This document shows positions 46,201 to 56,060 of a stretch of DNA of 64,000 nucleotides, one piece after another (the first letter of the stretch is position 1; every line of letters starts with the position of its first letter). Source of the DNA: Pocillopora verrucosa (Eukaryota > Cnidaria > Anthozoa > Scleractinia > Pocilloporidae); contig NC_089321.1 in NCBI RefSeq assembly GCF_036669915.1, positions 1,028,501 to 1,092,500 on the forward strand. Reading direction: 5' to 3'. A program made the position numbers and the translations under genes. The notes under the pieces are model-generated. The model saw only the letters and a list, made by a program, of their open reading frames with translations. It made no database searches and was not told where the DNA came from.

Positions 46201-49200
46201 GCAGGACATGCAGGAGAACGCTGGTGCGTAATCATCATAACGAGAACTTTCTAATGAACGAAAATATATATTTTTAAACACTTCTTGACTCAGTAGAACT
46301 TATGAAGAGGTGATAGTGACAAGAAAAGTCAGACCTTACAAGGCAGAGGCACTGTGACAAAAGCACCAAGAGACCGTTATTTACTTTGTGAAATGTTTCT
46401 AAGGAGTCGGCAATGCTGAAAGATTAGATGTATATGATGTGTTTAGCTTACTTTAGTGATAATTGCTCTGTGGTTTTTCAATATTAAGGGTGTTGGGGCT
46501 TTCTATGATCTTTCTAAAGCTTGAAGTGCGTGGCTGCTTTGAGCGGCGACACCGTCAGAGATACGGAACAGAAAACTGTGATAAGTTTCGCCACTGGAAG
46601 CTACGTTGTTCATTTTCATGCTCCCGCCACCTTTGTTTCCATAGAGCGCCCCCACCCACCCCCCTCCCCCCTGAAAAAAACGCCAGCCATCAGGCTAAGG
46701 GAAAAAATAAATGAATTTTAAGCTTTATCTGGATCAACGTAACGTATTAGCTCATATTTCTACAACTGCGCATTATGTTTCTCAAAGAGCATTCGTATGA
46801 TTCAACTGTTTCGGAATTGTGCCAAACTCAAAGTGGATGAAATCCTTGTTTACTTATATTTTATAGTAAAGCGGGAATCAGTGATATATTTGAAGGTCAT
46901 TATGGACCAGCGACAGGCATTGATACTCACTCGGCAGCAGGACCTATTGACTTCTCTTACCTGTTTTTGACTTCTTCATTTGATTGGACCATCAAACTGT
47001 GGAGTCACAAGGTAAGGTTTTTAAACAGAAATTTTCGAACGACTCTCTTACATCTGCCTTTCTATTTTCCTAAGTCATTGAATGCTCGCCAGGAATCACG
47101 GAGTTCTAATCCTTGTACCGGGCAAGATGACGTCGTACAAAAGGAAAAAGGCATTGCTAACATTACAGAATAAAAAAGATGACTGGCACGGGTTCGAATC
47201 CATTCTCGTAGTGGCGCTGCTTCACGAAATCCTCTCACGCTGCTCGCCGAGCCCGTGGAATGTCTGTGTACTCCTTCCGACAGCGAGTGAAGCAGGCTGG
47301 CTCGTCTCTCTCTGCTACTTTGTATAGTGTTTGTCCTACGTTGTGAGTGTCCAGCAGCGCCATTGAGAGCCTGCGCATCGGCTAAATCCTCAAGGGGTAT
47401 TTCGCTTCCCCTTCCATTAACAAAAAGTTTTAAACATCTTTATTGACAGTGTTATATTTATTGGCAGAACCCACGTCCGCTGTACTCATTTGAAGACAAT
47501 GGCGATTATTTGTATGACGTACAGTGGTCCCCAATCCATCCTGCTTTGTTTGCTGCCGTGGACGGAACAGGAAGACTGGACCTGTGGAATCTTAACAACG
47601 ACACAGAGGTAAAGTGGTTATGAACTTCCATTCTGTTTCAACGATTAGATTATGTACTCGATGTAGTTGATGAAGGCGAGGGCCGAAGCTATTTTCATGT
47701 ATAGAAATCGAGCGTGAAAAATGTAGCTCATTCAGCATAAAGCTAAAAAGCTACATGAACCAGTCGTTTCAAACTGAAAACAAGATAAGCTCGTGATTTT
47801 TACTGAATAATAGTACAAAGCGGTCACGTCATGTGCTGATAACTGGCAAGCGCACCTCACTCACCATCTATTACAGAATAGATAGCGAGTAGCGTAGCCA
47901 ATCAGAGAGCAGTAATTGCTGTAAATCGCAAGTAGAACTATACTAAAGAAGACATAACAGCATGCAGAAACGGCAGTATTTGACATGTTTCTCTCAAGGT
48001 AAGTTAACTCGCGTCCTTTTTACTGCAACTGGAACGATCAGCATTGCTCTTCGTGTTTTCATTACGAAGCTTCATAGGTCATTAGGATATCCGTAGTATA
48101 AACAGGGCCCTACAGCTTGTGAAATTTCGGAAAATTCTTCATGTGGAATGATCTTACGAACAGACCTTGAAATAATGTCGAGTCGTCGGTCAAACTTATT
48201 GATCGGACAGCCCATTTTTGGGCGAAAAAAGTGACCATTGCGCCATTTCTTTCTCAAACTCATTAATAATTCATGCTGAGAAAACAAGGGAAATTGCAAC
48301 CGTGATGGAGGTTTGGATATGTGATCTTAATTATCATAAAATTTGGTGAACTTTTGCTTTGATTTTCTCCAAGAATTATAAATAGTTTGAGAAGCTTTAT
48401 CAAACCTTCGAAAGGGTGTTTCACCTGATATCCAAACACCTTCTCGGTGTTTAGATATCGGATAAAACACTCTTCCTCGTGTTTGATATATTACTTGAAA
48501 ATGCCTTCCCCACCCCCTACATTGTGATGTTTACACTTGAAAGTAGTACATTTCCACGCCTTTAAGTTTATTGTTCATGCAGTCTCGAACTCAATGCAGG
48601 AATAGTGGAAAGCACGGTACAGCAGCAAAGTTCGGAAAAAAAATTGTTATTGATATGATTGTCGTAATAATACAAGCTAACTCATGTGAATATACAATAT
48701 GAATAAAATATGTGGTCAATGTTCGAGATGAATCATTTAATTGACATAAAAAGAGAATAAAACATAGGCGCGCGCAGGTATTGAATTTCTCTTCGAATTT
48801 CCAATATCGATATCAGAGTGAGCGTATCGAGCACTCAATCGGTGTGTAGGAAACATGGTACATGTACTAAGTTAGTTGTAAGCACTTCTTCCATCGGGTT
48901 TAAAAGTAGCTCTTTCTGTGGCACGCACTCATTTGAACTCATGATGCACCTTATTCGTGCTCATATTCAGTCAGTTGTAAAATTTATTATGCCAATATTA
49001 CACATTAGAGATATGTTTCATTGTTGCGTAATCATATTCTTCCAGCTGCGACCAAATGTATTCCACGTGAACGCTTTTGAAAGTCTTGTTGCAATCTAAT
49101 ATGGCGTATTCTAAATATCGAAAAATCCTGTTCGTTTGTCGAGGGAATACTTGTCGGTCTCCCTCCGCTAAAGCGATTTTAAGGCATCTTTTACAGGAAC

Positions 49201-51972
49201 GTGAAGATAGGAACGAATGGGAGATTGACAGCGCTGGAACTCTTGGTTTTCGTGAAGGACTCTTATCGGACGAACGGGGGTTGCAAGTGTTGAAGAAACA
49301 TGAAATTACTAGCAACCACCGAGCAAGACAAGTAAACGAGGATGATTTTCGTCGTTTTGATGTAATATTGGCCTTTGATGAGAGCAATGTGCGAGATCTG
49401 AATGAAACTTTTAAGCCAAATGATGGCACTGCGCAAGCGGAGGTTAAACTGTTTGGCACATATGATCCTAAAGGAGAGTTGATAATACGTGATCCTTACT
49501 ATGGAGACATTTCAGATTATGAAATGATGTTCGATCATGTTTACAGATGCTGTGTGGAGTTTTTGAAACAGTGTTAGAGAAAGACTTGATGATGTTTCAA
49601 ACACTGGACCAGTAATTTAGCTTTTTATTTTTACACGCTGAAAAGGAAATGCTCAATTCCAAGCGTTTGTGGTGGGTGCAATGTGGATATCTCAAAACCG
49701 CAACACCGTGAAACAAGAACATCAACGCCGCAATATGTTTTGTATCCATGCATGATTAAACACACACACGCACACACAACTGAGTATATAGCAAAGCCAT
49801 TCTACGTTTTGGAATGAATAGTGCACTAAGTTTATTAAAGGGCTTGAACTAGCGGCCGATTAAAGGATAAAGTCCGGTCACATTGAAAAGGTCTTGTTAG
49901 GTCAAATCCTTGGATAGCACAGTCTAGACGGTTTTTCATGCCTGTGAAGCAAAATTTAATGCAGAGGTTCAGGTTTAAAATGTTAAAGGTTCGACATTAT
50001 TTGCGTTTGTGAATAAAAGGGATAAAGACCGAATGAGATACTACCAGACCAATAATTTTTACTTTATTTTGTCCGCGAATCAGTGGGTATTCATAAATAG
50101 CGATGTAAATTCGTATGTTTTGTTTGCTTGTATTTGATTGACGTCGCGTGACGTGACGTGAAAAGAATAACAATGCCTCTCAGTTTTTGTATTAAAACAT
50201 ATTACGATTTAAGCTTATATTGTATCGGATATAACCATCGGGCATGAATTCTATTAGTAAAGGTTTCTTGATGTATACTCGCATCAGGTAGCTTGTATTT
50301 TTACGAGAATCAAGTAGATGGCAAGCTTCAATTTCATTTACTTCGTAACTTTGGTGTTGAAATTTATAATATGATAATCGTATGAAGGACATAGAACTGA
50401 AGCGATATTGATTTTACCGAACGTTGCGGCTTGGTGTAACGCAATTCTGATGCGGTATGTAAAAAAAAAAAACTAAACAAACAAAGCTAACCACGTCTCC
50501 TCACTCCACCTCTGTTCGTCATCTTTTCTAGGTACCAACAGCGAGCACCAGCGCCGAATCAATGACGTCACTTAATCGTTTACGATGGACGCATTCTGGT
50601 CACCAGATCGCCGTGGGTGATGATGACGGTCACGTATTCATCTATGATGTTGGCGAGGTAAGTACTAGCGTTTTGTATAACACAGGCGGAGAACTTAGTA
50701 AGTGTGTTAACTACATACTCACGTAGAGCAGGAAATAATTACTGTTTTCAAAGTATCGTGATCAGAAACTGTCAGTTCAAGAAAGTAAAATTTAATATTA
50801 TGCACTAAGTTTGTAGGGTTTTTTTTTGCCTCTCTGAGTCGCGTAAAACGCCCTGTTACTGAAACATTATCAACCTTTGGGTATAGCAGGAGGAGAACTA
50901 CGCTGTTTCATCGAAATTTCAGCTTACTTATTTCATGTTGTCAGAGAACGTTGCCTTCAAAATTCTACTGTTTAGTGCTTCATTGGTAACCGCCATAATG
51001 CTCATAGCCTGCACACAAGCCCTTATAATAGCACTGCGGGACGCGTGTTTTTCCACCCGCGGAAAGATTTGAGACGAGTAGGGGGAAGGTTACCCAAGAG
51101 TCGGGCACCAATATCAGTGCAGACCTCTCGCCTTGCGTTTGTCAGGGCCACATACCTACCCGCGGGGGTGGGGTGGGAGCGAGGCAGAAACGCCCGGGCC
51201 GAAGTACTAATAATGAGGGCCAACTCCCAGGGTGGTCTATCTGTGGTGATAAGAGATTCCTTGTCACACAGTTCAGAAGGTCTCAATGGGTGATGGCTTA
51301 AAATTTTGGCTATTTTACGGCTAAATGTCAATATCAGCCAGCAGTGCAGGCGTCTTATAAGGGCGAGTTAACGTAAAGAAGCGCGCTTTCGTTTATTCAA
51401 CCGGCCTTGTTTGATTTGGAGTCAGAGTCGAGGGTTGGGGAGGGGGCGGGAAAAGGCGAAAAGACGCGTAATATTCTCTCCCCAACCCCCATCCCTCTCC
51501 CTTTTTTTACTGTCTCTCATCCCCTGGGTACAAATTTCTTTCTCTCCCCAGCCTTCCGCTGCTATCTAAATCAAAGGTGACAGCCATAATTTTCGCTTAG
51601 AAAAAACTGAGCACTCGCTCCCCAAAATTACGCCCTCACTGCAGGCTAGGTTAATAACATTCCATTGTTTCCACCGGAAAGTCTGTTTTGGTTACCTCTT
51701 TTTGCGACTATCGGTTTAAATTTGTCAATTTACACTAAGTTTTTTGGCCGTATTACTGCTTACGTCACGGTTAAACCCATCGATACTTATAGTTTACGCT
51801 TATTCTCATTTTTCTCTATTTTCTTGATTTGTTTTAGCAACTTGCTGTCCCAAGAGTGGATGAATGGTCAAGATTTCAAAACACCATTCATGAGATCCAA
51901 GCGAATGCCTCATCCAACATTGGCGAAATAGGCTCCCCCAAAATGTCGCCGTCCAAGATGCCATTTAGTTGA
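35250..51972 (+). CDS. DYNC1I: Cytoplasmic dynein 1 intermediate chain
   Basis: Sixteen coding exons: 35250-35330, 36676-36838, 37770-37817, 39155-39216, 40241-40301, 41099-41188, 41614-41776, 42344-42443, 43412-43537, 44233-44379, 45230-45343, 46006-46139, 46867-47011, 47468-47608, 50532-50657, 51838-51972. All are GT-AG and phase-consistent, total 1836 bases, 611 residues, the usual family length. The chain links dynein heavy chain to dynactin and light chains for minus-end transport. Visible: N-terminal coiled coil [20 protein letters not shown] (dynactin p150 binding); the [13 protein letters not shown] region (TCTEX light chain); KETQT at 125-129 (LC8 site); the EEL-like helix in 41614-41776 (roadblock binding); then seven WD repeats from about 240, e.g. 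[15 protein letters not shown] and [16 protein letters not shown]. The 39155 acceptor could instead be 39153. Invertebrates normally have one such gene. Confidence 0.95.
37184..37385. mobile_element. MITE, 'ccctttaactccc' family, in dynein intron 2
   Basis: Begins 'aacccttaaactcccaagat' and ends 'gggagttaaagggttaa', i.e. imperfect terminal inverted repeats about 17 bp long. Very similar to 40545-40756. Confidence 0.8.
38231..38710 (+). repeat. Four-unit tandem repeat, ~125-bp period, in a dynein intron
   Basis: Each unit has 'tcttttct-tctt-ggga', 'ccaccaaaaccac-atttga' and 'aattccaaacaggcct' (starts near 38231, 38359, 38485, 38615). The fourth is the most diverged. Each unit carries an AG that could imitate a splice acceptor; no reading frame links to the flanking exons. 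Confidence 0.85.
39310..40000. repeat. Three diverged repeat units in a dynein intron
   Basis: Recurring blocks: 'aaagctgggataac/aaggctgggttaag/caggttgggtcaag', 'agggttt-tgtgaaatct-attt' and 'atcaaacaatt-gg'. Probably an interspersed element inserted or amplified three times. Confidence 0.65.
40545..40756. mobile_element. MITE, 'ccctttaactccc' family, in a dynein intron
   Basis: Starts 'taaccctttaactcccaaga' and ends with 'gggaatcaaaggtttaa'. Second copy of the family in this gene. Confidence 0.8.
41345..41630 (+). repeat. Tandem duplication that copies a 3' splice site and exon start
   Basis: 41345-41456 and 41515-41630 are homologous: both have 'gaacc-gatagaaccttctt', 'ctttttttctttgattct' and then a ccccct-cag acceptor followed by TGCCTGTCATAGAGCT. 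The downstream copy starts the real dynein exon (41614). The upstream one is a decoy of 16 exon bases that then diverges. Confidence 0.9.
42566..42772. mobile_element. MITE-like element, variant of the 'ccctttaactccc' family
   Basis: Runs from 'ttttacaccctaaaatcagt' to 'gaggttaaagggctaa'. Closest to 12595-12835. Confidence 0.65.
43066..43262 (+). mobile_element. Inverted-pair hammerhead-like retroelement terminus in a dynein intron
   Basis: Two head-to-head arms, 43066-43108 and 43115-43151, each reading outward 'cgctcgaaacgtcagctttg'. The tail to 43262 matches 14470-14590. GAAAC and surrounding stem sequence resemble a hammerhead, but stem II pairing is poor. Confidence 0.55.
49101..49577 (+). 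CDS. Low-molecular-weight protein tyrosine phosphatase, intronless
   Basis: 158 residues, the normal LMW-PTP length. The P-loop is at the usual place near the N-terminus: [13 protein letters not shown] with nucleophile C13, second Cys C18 and R19. The general-acid loop RDPYYGD lies near residue 130, and the C-terminal CC-x-EFL helix is also typical. Enzymes of this family (ACP1) hydrolyse phosphotyrosine in cytosolic proteins through a cysteinyl-phosphate. I chose the Met at 49101 because it puts C13 and R19 in register with the family; an in-frame Met exists at 49077. The gene sits in a dynein intron (47609-50531), same strand, with no introns of its own. ACP1 homologues are usually multi-exon, so a retrocopy origin is likely. 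All catalytic residues are intact. Confidence 0.92.
   Translation: MAYSKYRKILFVCRGNTCRSPSAKAILRHLLQEREDRNEWEIDSAGTLGFREGLLSDERGLQVLKKHEITSNHRARQVNEDDFRRFDVILAFDESNVRDLNETFKPNDGTAQAEVKLFGTYDPKGELIIRDPYYGDISDYEMMFDHVYRCCVEFLKQC
50012..50017 (+). promoter_or_regulatory. Candidate poly(A) signal for the nested phosphatase
   Basis: AATAAA about 435 bases after the phosphatase stop and inside the dynein intron. It would give the nested gene its own 3' end; use is unproven. Confidence 0.35.
51036..51260. repeat. Interspersed GC-rich repeat in the last dynein intron
   Basis: The block 'gacgcgtgttttt-ccacccgcggaaagattt' (in pieces) recurs at 52760-52805 and, less exactly, at 42813-42845. GC-rich against the AT-rich background. 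Class unknown. Confidence 0.5.
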
Positions 51973-52501
51973 TTTTATTTCCGCTGTAATTCTGAGATAA
52001 TAATGCAGTAGGACTGTAATAGAACAGAACTGAGTCAGCCATTCTAGGAAGAGGACTCATTTGTTTTCTCAGGGAGATTGGAATGAAGGTCGTGAATAGG
52101 GATGCATCATGTTCTTTATGTTATTATTTGTTCAGGTTTTATAGATGTTAGACTAGTCTATCCACATTTTGCGTGCTGAAGAGAGAGAAATAGGTTAAAA
52201 GGTGTATTGTCCTGGCAGATGTAAGTTATATTTGTCCTTTTTCGGTTGATTTTAGCAATTTTCTGAAAAGTTTCGAATTTTGCCCGAAACGTACGAGACA
52301 ACTTTAACTCACAGTATGAAAATGTGTCTGAAAATAATTTTGAAAGTTTTTTGGGTTATTGCGCACTGTGGATTGGGCCTCAACAGTCACAAGTCTTAAA
52401 TGTGTTGCCCATCGTGAGAGAATTTGACACGTGTTGATTCTGTTAACCTGGAGAAGCTTTAGAAGTAAAATTTTATATATTTATGGCGGTCTACTGCAAG
52501 A

Positions 52502-52507
52502 AATAAA
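52502..52507 (+). promoter_or_regulatory. Candidate poly(A) signal of the dynein intermediate chain gene
   Basis: AATAAA 530 bases after the dynein stop codon and the first good match downstream. Confidence 0.4.
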
Positions 52508-52615
52508 GATATCTGTCAACCATATCTCAAGAAATGAGTTGAAAGTTTATCTCACCGGAAATATTAAGCTTGTTATGGTGTGCTTAGTTAATTATAGAGT
52601 GTGGGTGGCCGGCGA

Positions 52616-52729
52616 GCTAGTCTCCTTCGCGGTCGTTGTTTGGTCTCGTCACGCAACGTTCTCTTCCGCGTTGGTGGGGGAGAGAACGTTGCGTGACGAG
52701 GCCAAACAATGGCTATGAAGGAGACTAAT
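52616..52729. mobile_element. Fold-back element, 49-bp arms
   Basis: The arm 'gctagtctccttcgcggtcg' through 'acgcaacgttctct' (52616-52664) is inverted at 52681-52729 with a 16-bp loop. Near-perfect close to the loop, more mismatched outside. Confidence 0.85.
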
Positions 52730-53676
52730 TGCGAGCAGGTCCTAGTCATCAGCAATCCAGGACGCGTGTTTCTCCGCCCGCCCGCCCGCGGGAAGATTAG
52801 AGACGAGACGGAAAGAGGTTTGCCAGTGGGGTCGCGTCAAAGTAACATCGACAAACAGGAGGTCGCATCTTCAGGTTTCTTTTACAAAAAAGTCGCGTGT
52901 ACAGCCCGATTGTACCGGAAGTTGAGAAATATATTTGGCGAAACAATTTCGTTCCTATACGGTCTGGGTTATATTCACGTACTTTATGTAATCCGATGGG
53001 GTCCGACTTACTCGTTTCCAAGTGTAAATTTCAGTAATCGTTCGATTTCGGAAATATTAATCGCATATTTGTTGTATTCGGCGTTGTGTCCATGCAAGTT
53101 TTATTGTGACATCTACCGAACGGAGGACACGCTGGGAATTAACATCTGTACGTACTACAATCGGTTTTTGTTATGCTTCAATTTTAATAAAAACCTTTGC
53201 TGACCTGAGCTAAACGTTGGCTGTAGTCGGTTCCGTTTCTTTGTCAAGCCTAAGCATAAGAGGTTCTCCACTGTTTTATCATAAAAATTTTGCAAAACGC
53301 GATGCATGAGGAGGGGGGGGCCGGGGCGTAGGACGGGGAGGGGGGCAAAGGCGGGGGTGGGGGGACTGACACTTGTTATCATTCAAACTTTTCATTGTAG
53401 GAAAAAGTGTCAGTAACAATGCTATGTTAAAGAAATAAAAAACGCGCCGAATGTAATGTTGAGTTATATAACCACGCGGGAATTTTTTAAGAACACGAGA
53501 GAAGTGCAGAGAAGCACGAGCCGAAGGCGAGTGCGTCTCGCATCCCTCGAGTGTTCATGATTTTCAAGTTTGGAGGTGGATTGATTAATCGCACATTTTG
53601 CCCACGACAGAGTACATGTCCTCGTTCACATTTTCACTTCAGGGCAATGTCGGTCGTGGTGACTGACGTTTCGACA

Positions 53677-53749
53677 ACCTGAGCGGAAGTCATCTTCAGA
53701 GTCAAGTGACTACTAAGCACTTGACTCTGAAGATGACTTCCGCTCAGGT
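53677..53749. mobile_element. Perfect 32-bp inverted repeat of a hammerhead-like terminus
   Basis: Arms 53677-53708 and 53718-53749 are exact reverse complements with a 9-bp spacer. On the minus strand the left element continues CTGAAGA ... GTC GAAA CGTCAGTC, i.e. a CUGANGA box, a GAC/GUC-closed hairpin, GAAA and a GUC triplet. Stem I pairing is poor. 53750-53830 looks like the element tail. Confidence 0.6.
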
Positions 53750-53941
53750 AACGGACAATAGTCCTTCTCAGGACTACACTCACCTCGACGATCCAACTAC
53801 ACTATTACATGTTACCCCGGGCTCAAACCATTTACTGTACTAGGGGAATTGCATTAAAACGGCGAAAAACAACCGAGAAAGCATCAGTTTTCCAAGTCGC
53901 GGGAATTGTGAAGTAAGCCAGTCGAGGTTATATTTAACAAA

Positions 53942-54094
53942 TAGATTCCAAATTGCCGTGCGTCTGTTCAATAATAGATCACAGACGACGTCAAAATGTG
54001 GTAAGAACAAAAAATGTGTCACGATGTTCCTACCACATTTTGACGTCCTCTGTGATCTATTACTGAACAGACGCACAGCAACTTGGAATCTAAT
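53942..54094. mobile_element. Fold-back element, ~67-bp arms
   Basis: The left arm (53942-54008) with 'cgtgcgtctgttca' and 'gacgtcaaaatgtggtaag' is inverted at 54026-54094 with about five mismatches. Confidence 0.85.
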
Positions 54095-55439
54095 TGTTTT
54101 ATATAATAAAAAATTTTAAAAAAGTTTTAATGATGACGTCATTTATAGTCTGTCCTTCAATAGATCATGAGTGAGAATCAATCAGAATGCGTGCATAACT
54201 GAGCTTATTATATAAATAACTAATATGCAAAGAATGATATATGTAGCTAAAAATTAAGAGTTGTCACTAATAGTGAATGCTGATGTAGTTGTCCATTGAT
54301 AATTTGATGTATACGTTGTGGTTCAATGTTATCCTTGGTTCAAATGTTATCTTCCTTTGTTTCAAACTCATTGTCATACATTACAATACCCAATTGCAAC
54401 CCCTAGTCCTTTCCTATGATCCCTTCTCTAGCTGAGCAATCCATGCCAGTGCCTCTCTGCTCAGAAACATAACTGAAAGGGGATGGGGAATGCTCAATTA
54501 TGAGCCATACAACAAGAGCTTAATTTTGTTGCAAATTGAAGCCTTCAAGTACATAATTCGGCCCCATTCAGTTGTAATTTATCCCAACCTCGAGCTCTGT
54601 AACTGAAATTAAATTTGTCAGTGCTGCAATCAGTACAGTATGAACAGAGTTCAATCAGTTCTTGAAGATCAGTTACTGAAGAGCACTTCCTTCTAACAGC
54701 TTTGTTAATAGCATGTTTCCGATGAAGGTTAAGTCCGATCAAGCAGATATTGATAAAATCTTCCGTCGATCGTTTGACATTGGATTATTGTACCAAAAAC
54801 CCCACCTGACACTCCGAATATTCCTATTGAATCCCTCCATATGAACTCAAATTTGAGTGCCCTCCTAACGTACAAGTTGACCTTGGAGCGGAAGGCAGTA
54901 TTGGCCGCTGAAATCTCCTTCCTCATATGAAATCGAATCAAGCTAAGGCAACGACAACCTAATATTCGGCGCTCTTTTTCGGAAGCCATTAAAAACGTTG
55001 ATTGAGCTCGCGCAACCCAAGCGCTTGACACCGGTCCTGTTTCTCTTGAGAGTTAGCACAATAGATTCAACTGAAAGGAACTTCATCGATGGTGGAAGCT
55101 GAATAATGGGACCTCGAATATTCATCATTCTTGGTTTTTTTTTTCCGAATTATTCATTATTCTTTTTTTCAATTTTGTTTGGTATTCATTCTTCTCTATT
55201 CCATGAACGTAAGCCAGATTTTTCCTTGTTAGACTCGATGTCAGGTCTAATTCATGATTATACATTTGATTATAAGTATCACAGTGTCGCATCATACCAC
55301 ACGCTACTGCCGCACCGTGCTACACACGGCGATCTTTTTTTTCAAACTAAGTTGATGTTGTATTTTTCGGTGCGATGGTCATTATTATCATTATTATCAC
55401 CATGTAATTTTCGCTTTAACGGAAACTAGACGCTCGAGG
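54095..55439. other. Gap with no recognised gene
   Basis: Minus-strand open stretches at 54545-54742 and 54729-55031 have no recognisable domain and lack good splice context. They may be transposon debris given the Helitron relic next door. Confidence 0.35.
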
Positions 55440-56060
55440 AGCGTTAACTCGGGCTTCGTATCGAGCGTTTTACTTGAACATTCACCACTGGATAGTTTGG
55501 CATAATTGACTCTAAGCAGGTCTCGCATACTGGGGCTCTATATTTATTCAAGGAGTCATCATTTTCTTCTTCATTACCATTTCATTTATCAGTTTCTCTT
55601 GCATCATACACCAATGCAGCATCACTATCTGTTGTTGCATTGTTTGATGTAGCCTGTTGATGTGTATCATTATCGTCTGCATCATTTTGTAAAGCCATGA
55701 GATAGCTATCAATATTGTTAATATCAACTAGTATATCTATGTACAATGGATTATGTACTTTAATTTGAACTAGTTAAGAACTTGCTTGAAAATAAACATG
55801 TCCTCTAGAATGTAACTTTCTTTTAAGCTTAAGTATTATTATACCAGATCTGTCAGGTGGACAAGGGAGTTTATTATATGTCTGATCACATTCTACAGGT
55901 ACATTGCATATTGCACCTTTAATTTTTCTCTGTTGTCCTCTATACAGGACCACAATCTTCTCAAATACTATTCGTTGAGCTATTAGCATTTGTTCTAGTT
56001 TTTCTAGTAAGGATAGTTCTTTGAGTATTTCATCCACATACATATTATTCACCATAGCCT
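55440..56060 (-). mobile_element. Decayed Helitron-like ORF fragment (DUF6570-type region)
   Basis: The minus frame 55774-56055 contains LIAQRIVFEKIVVLYRGQQR, KIKGAICNVPVE, DRSGIIILKLKRKL and RGHVYFQ, the order typical of the N-terminal region of Helitron Rep/helicase polyproteins. After a frameshift/stop near 55770 a second piece (VHNPLYIDILVDINNIDSYL, then an Asp/Asn-rich stretch) continues to about 55480 with more stops. Non-functional. Rep and helicase domains are not seen. Confidence 0.75.

Noticed and set aside
52709..53203. 164-codon plus-strand frame
   Set aside because: It begins inside a fold-back repeat, has no recognisable domain and no splice context.
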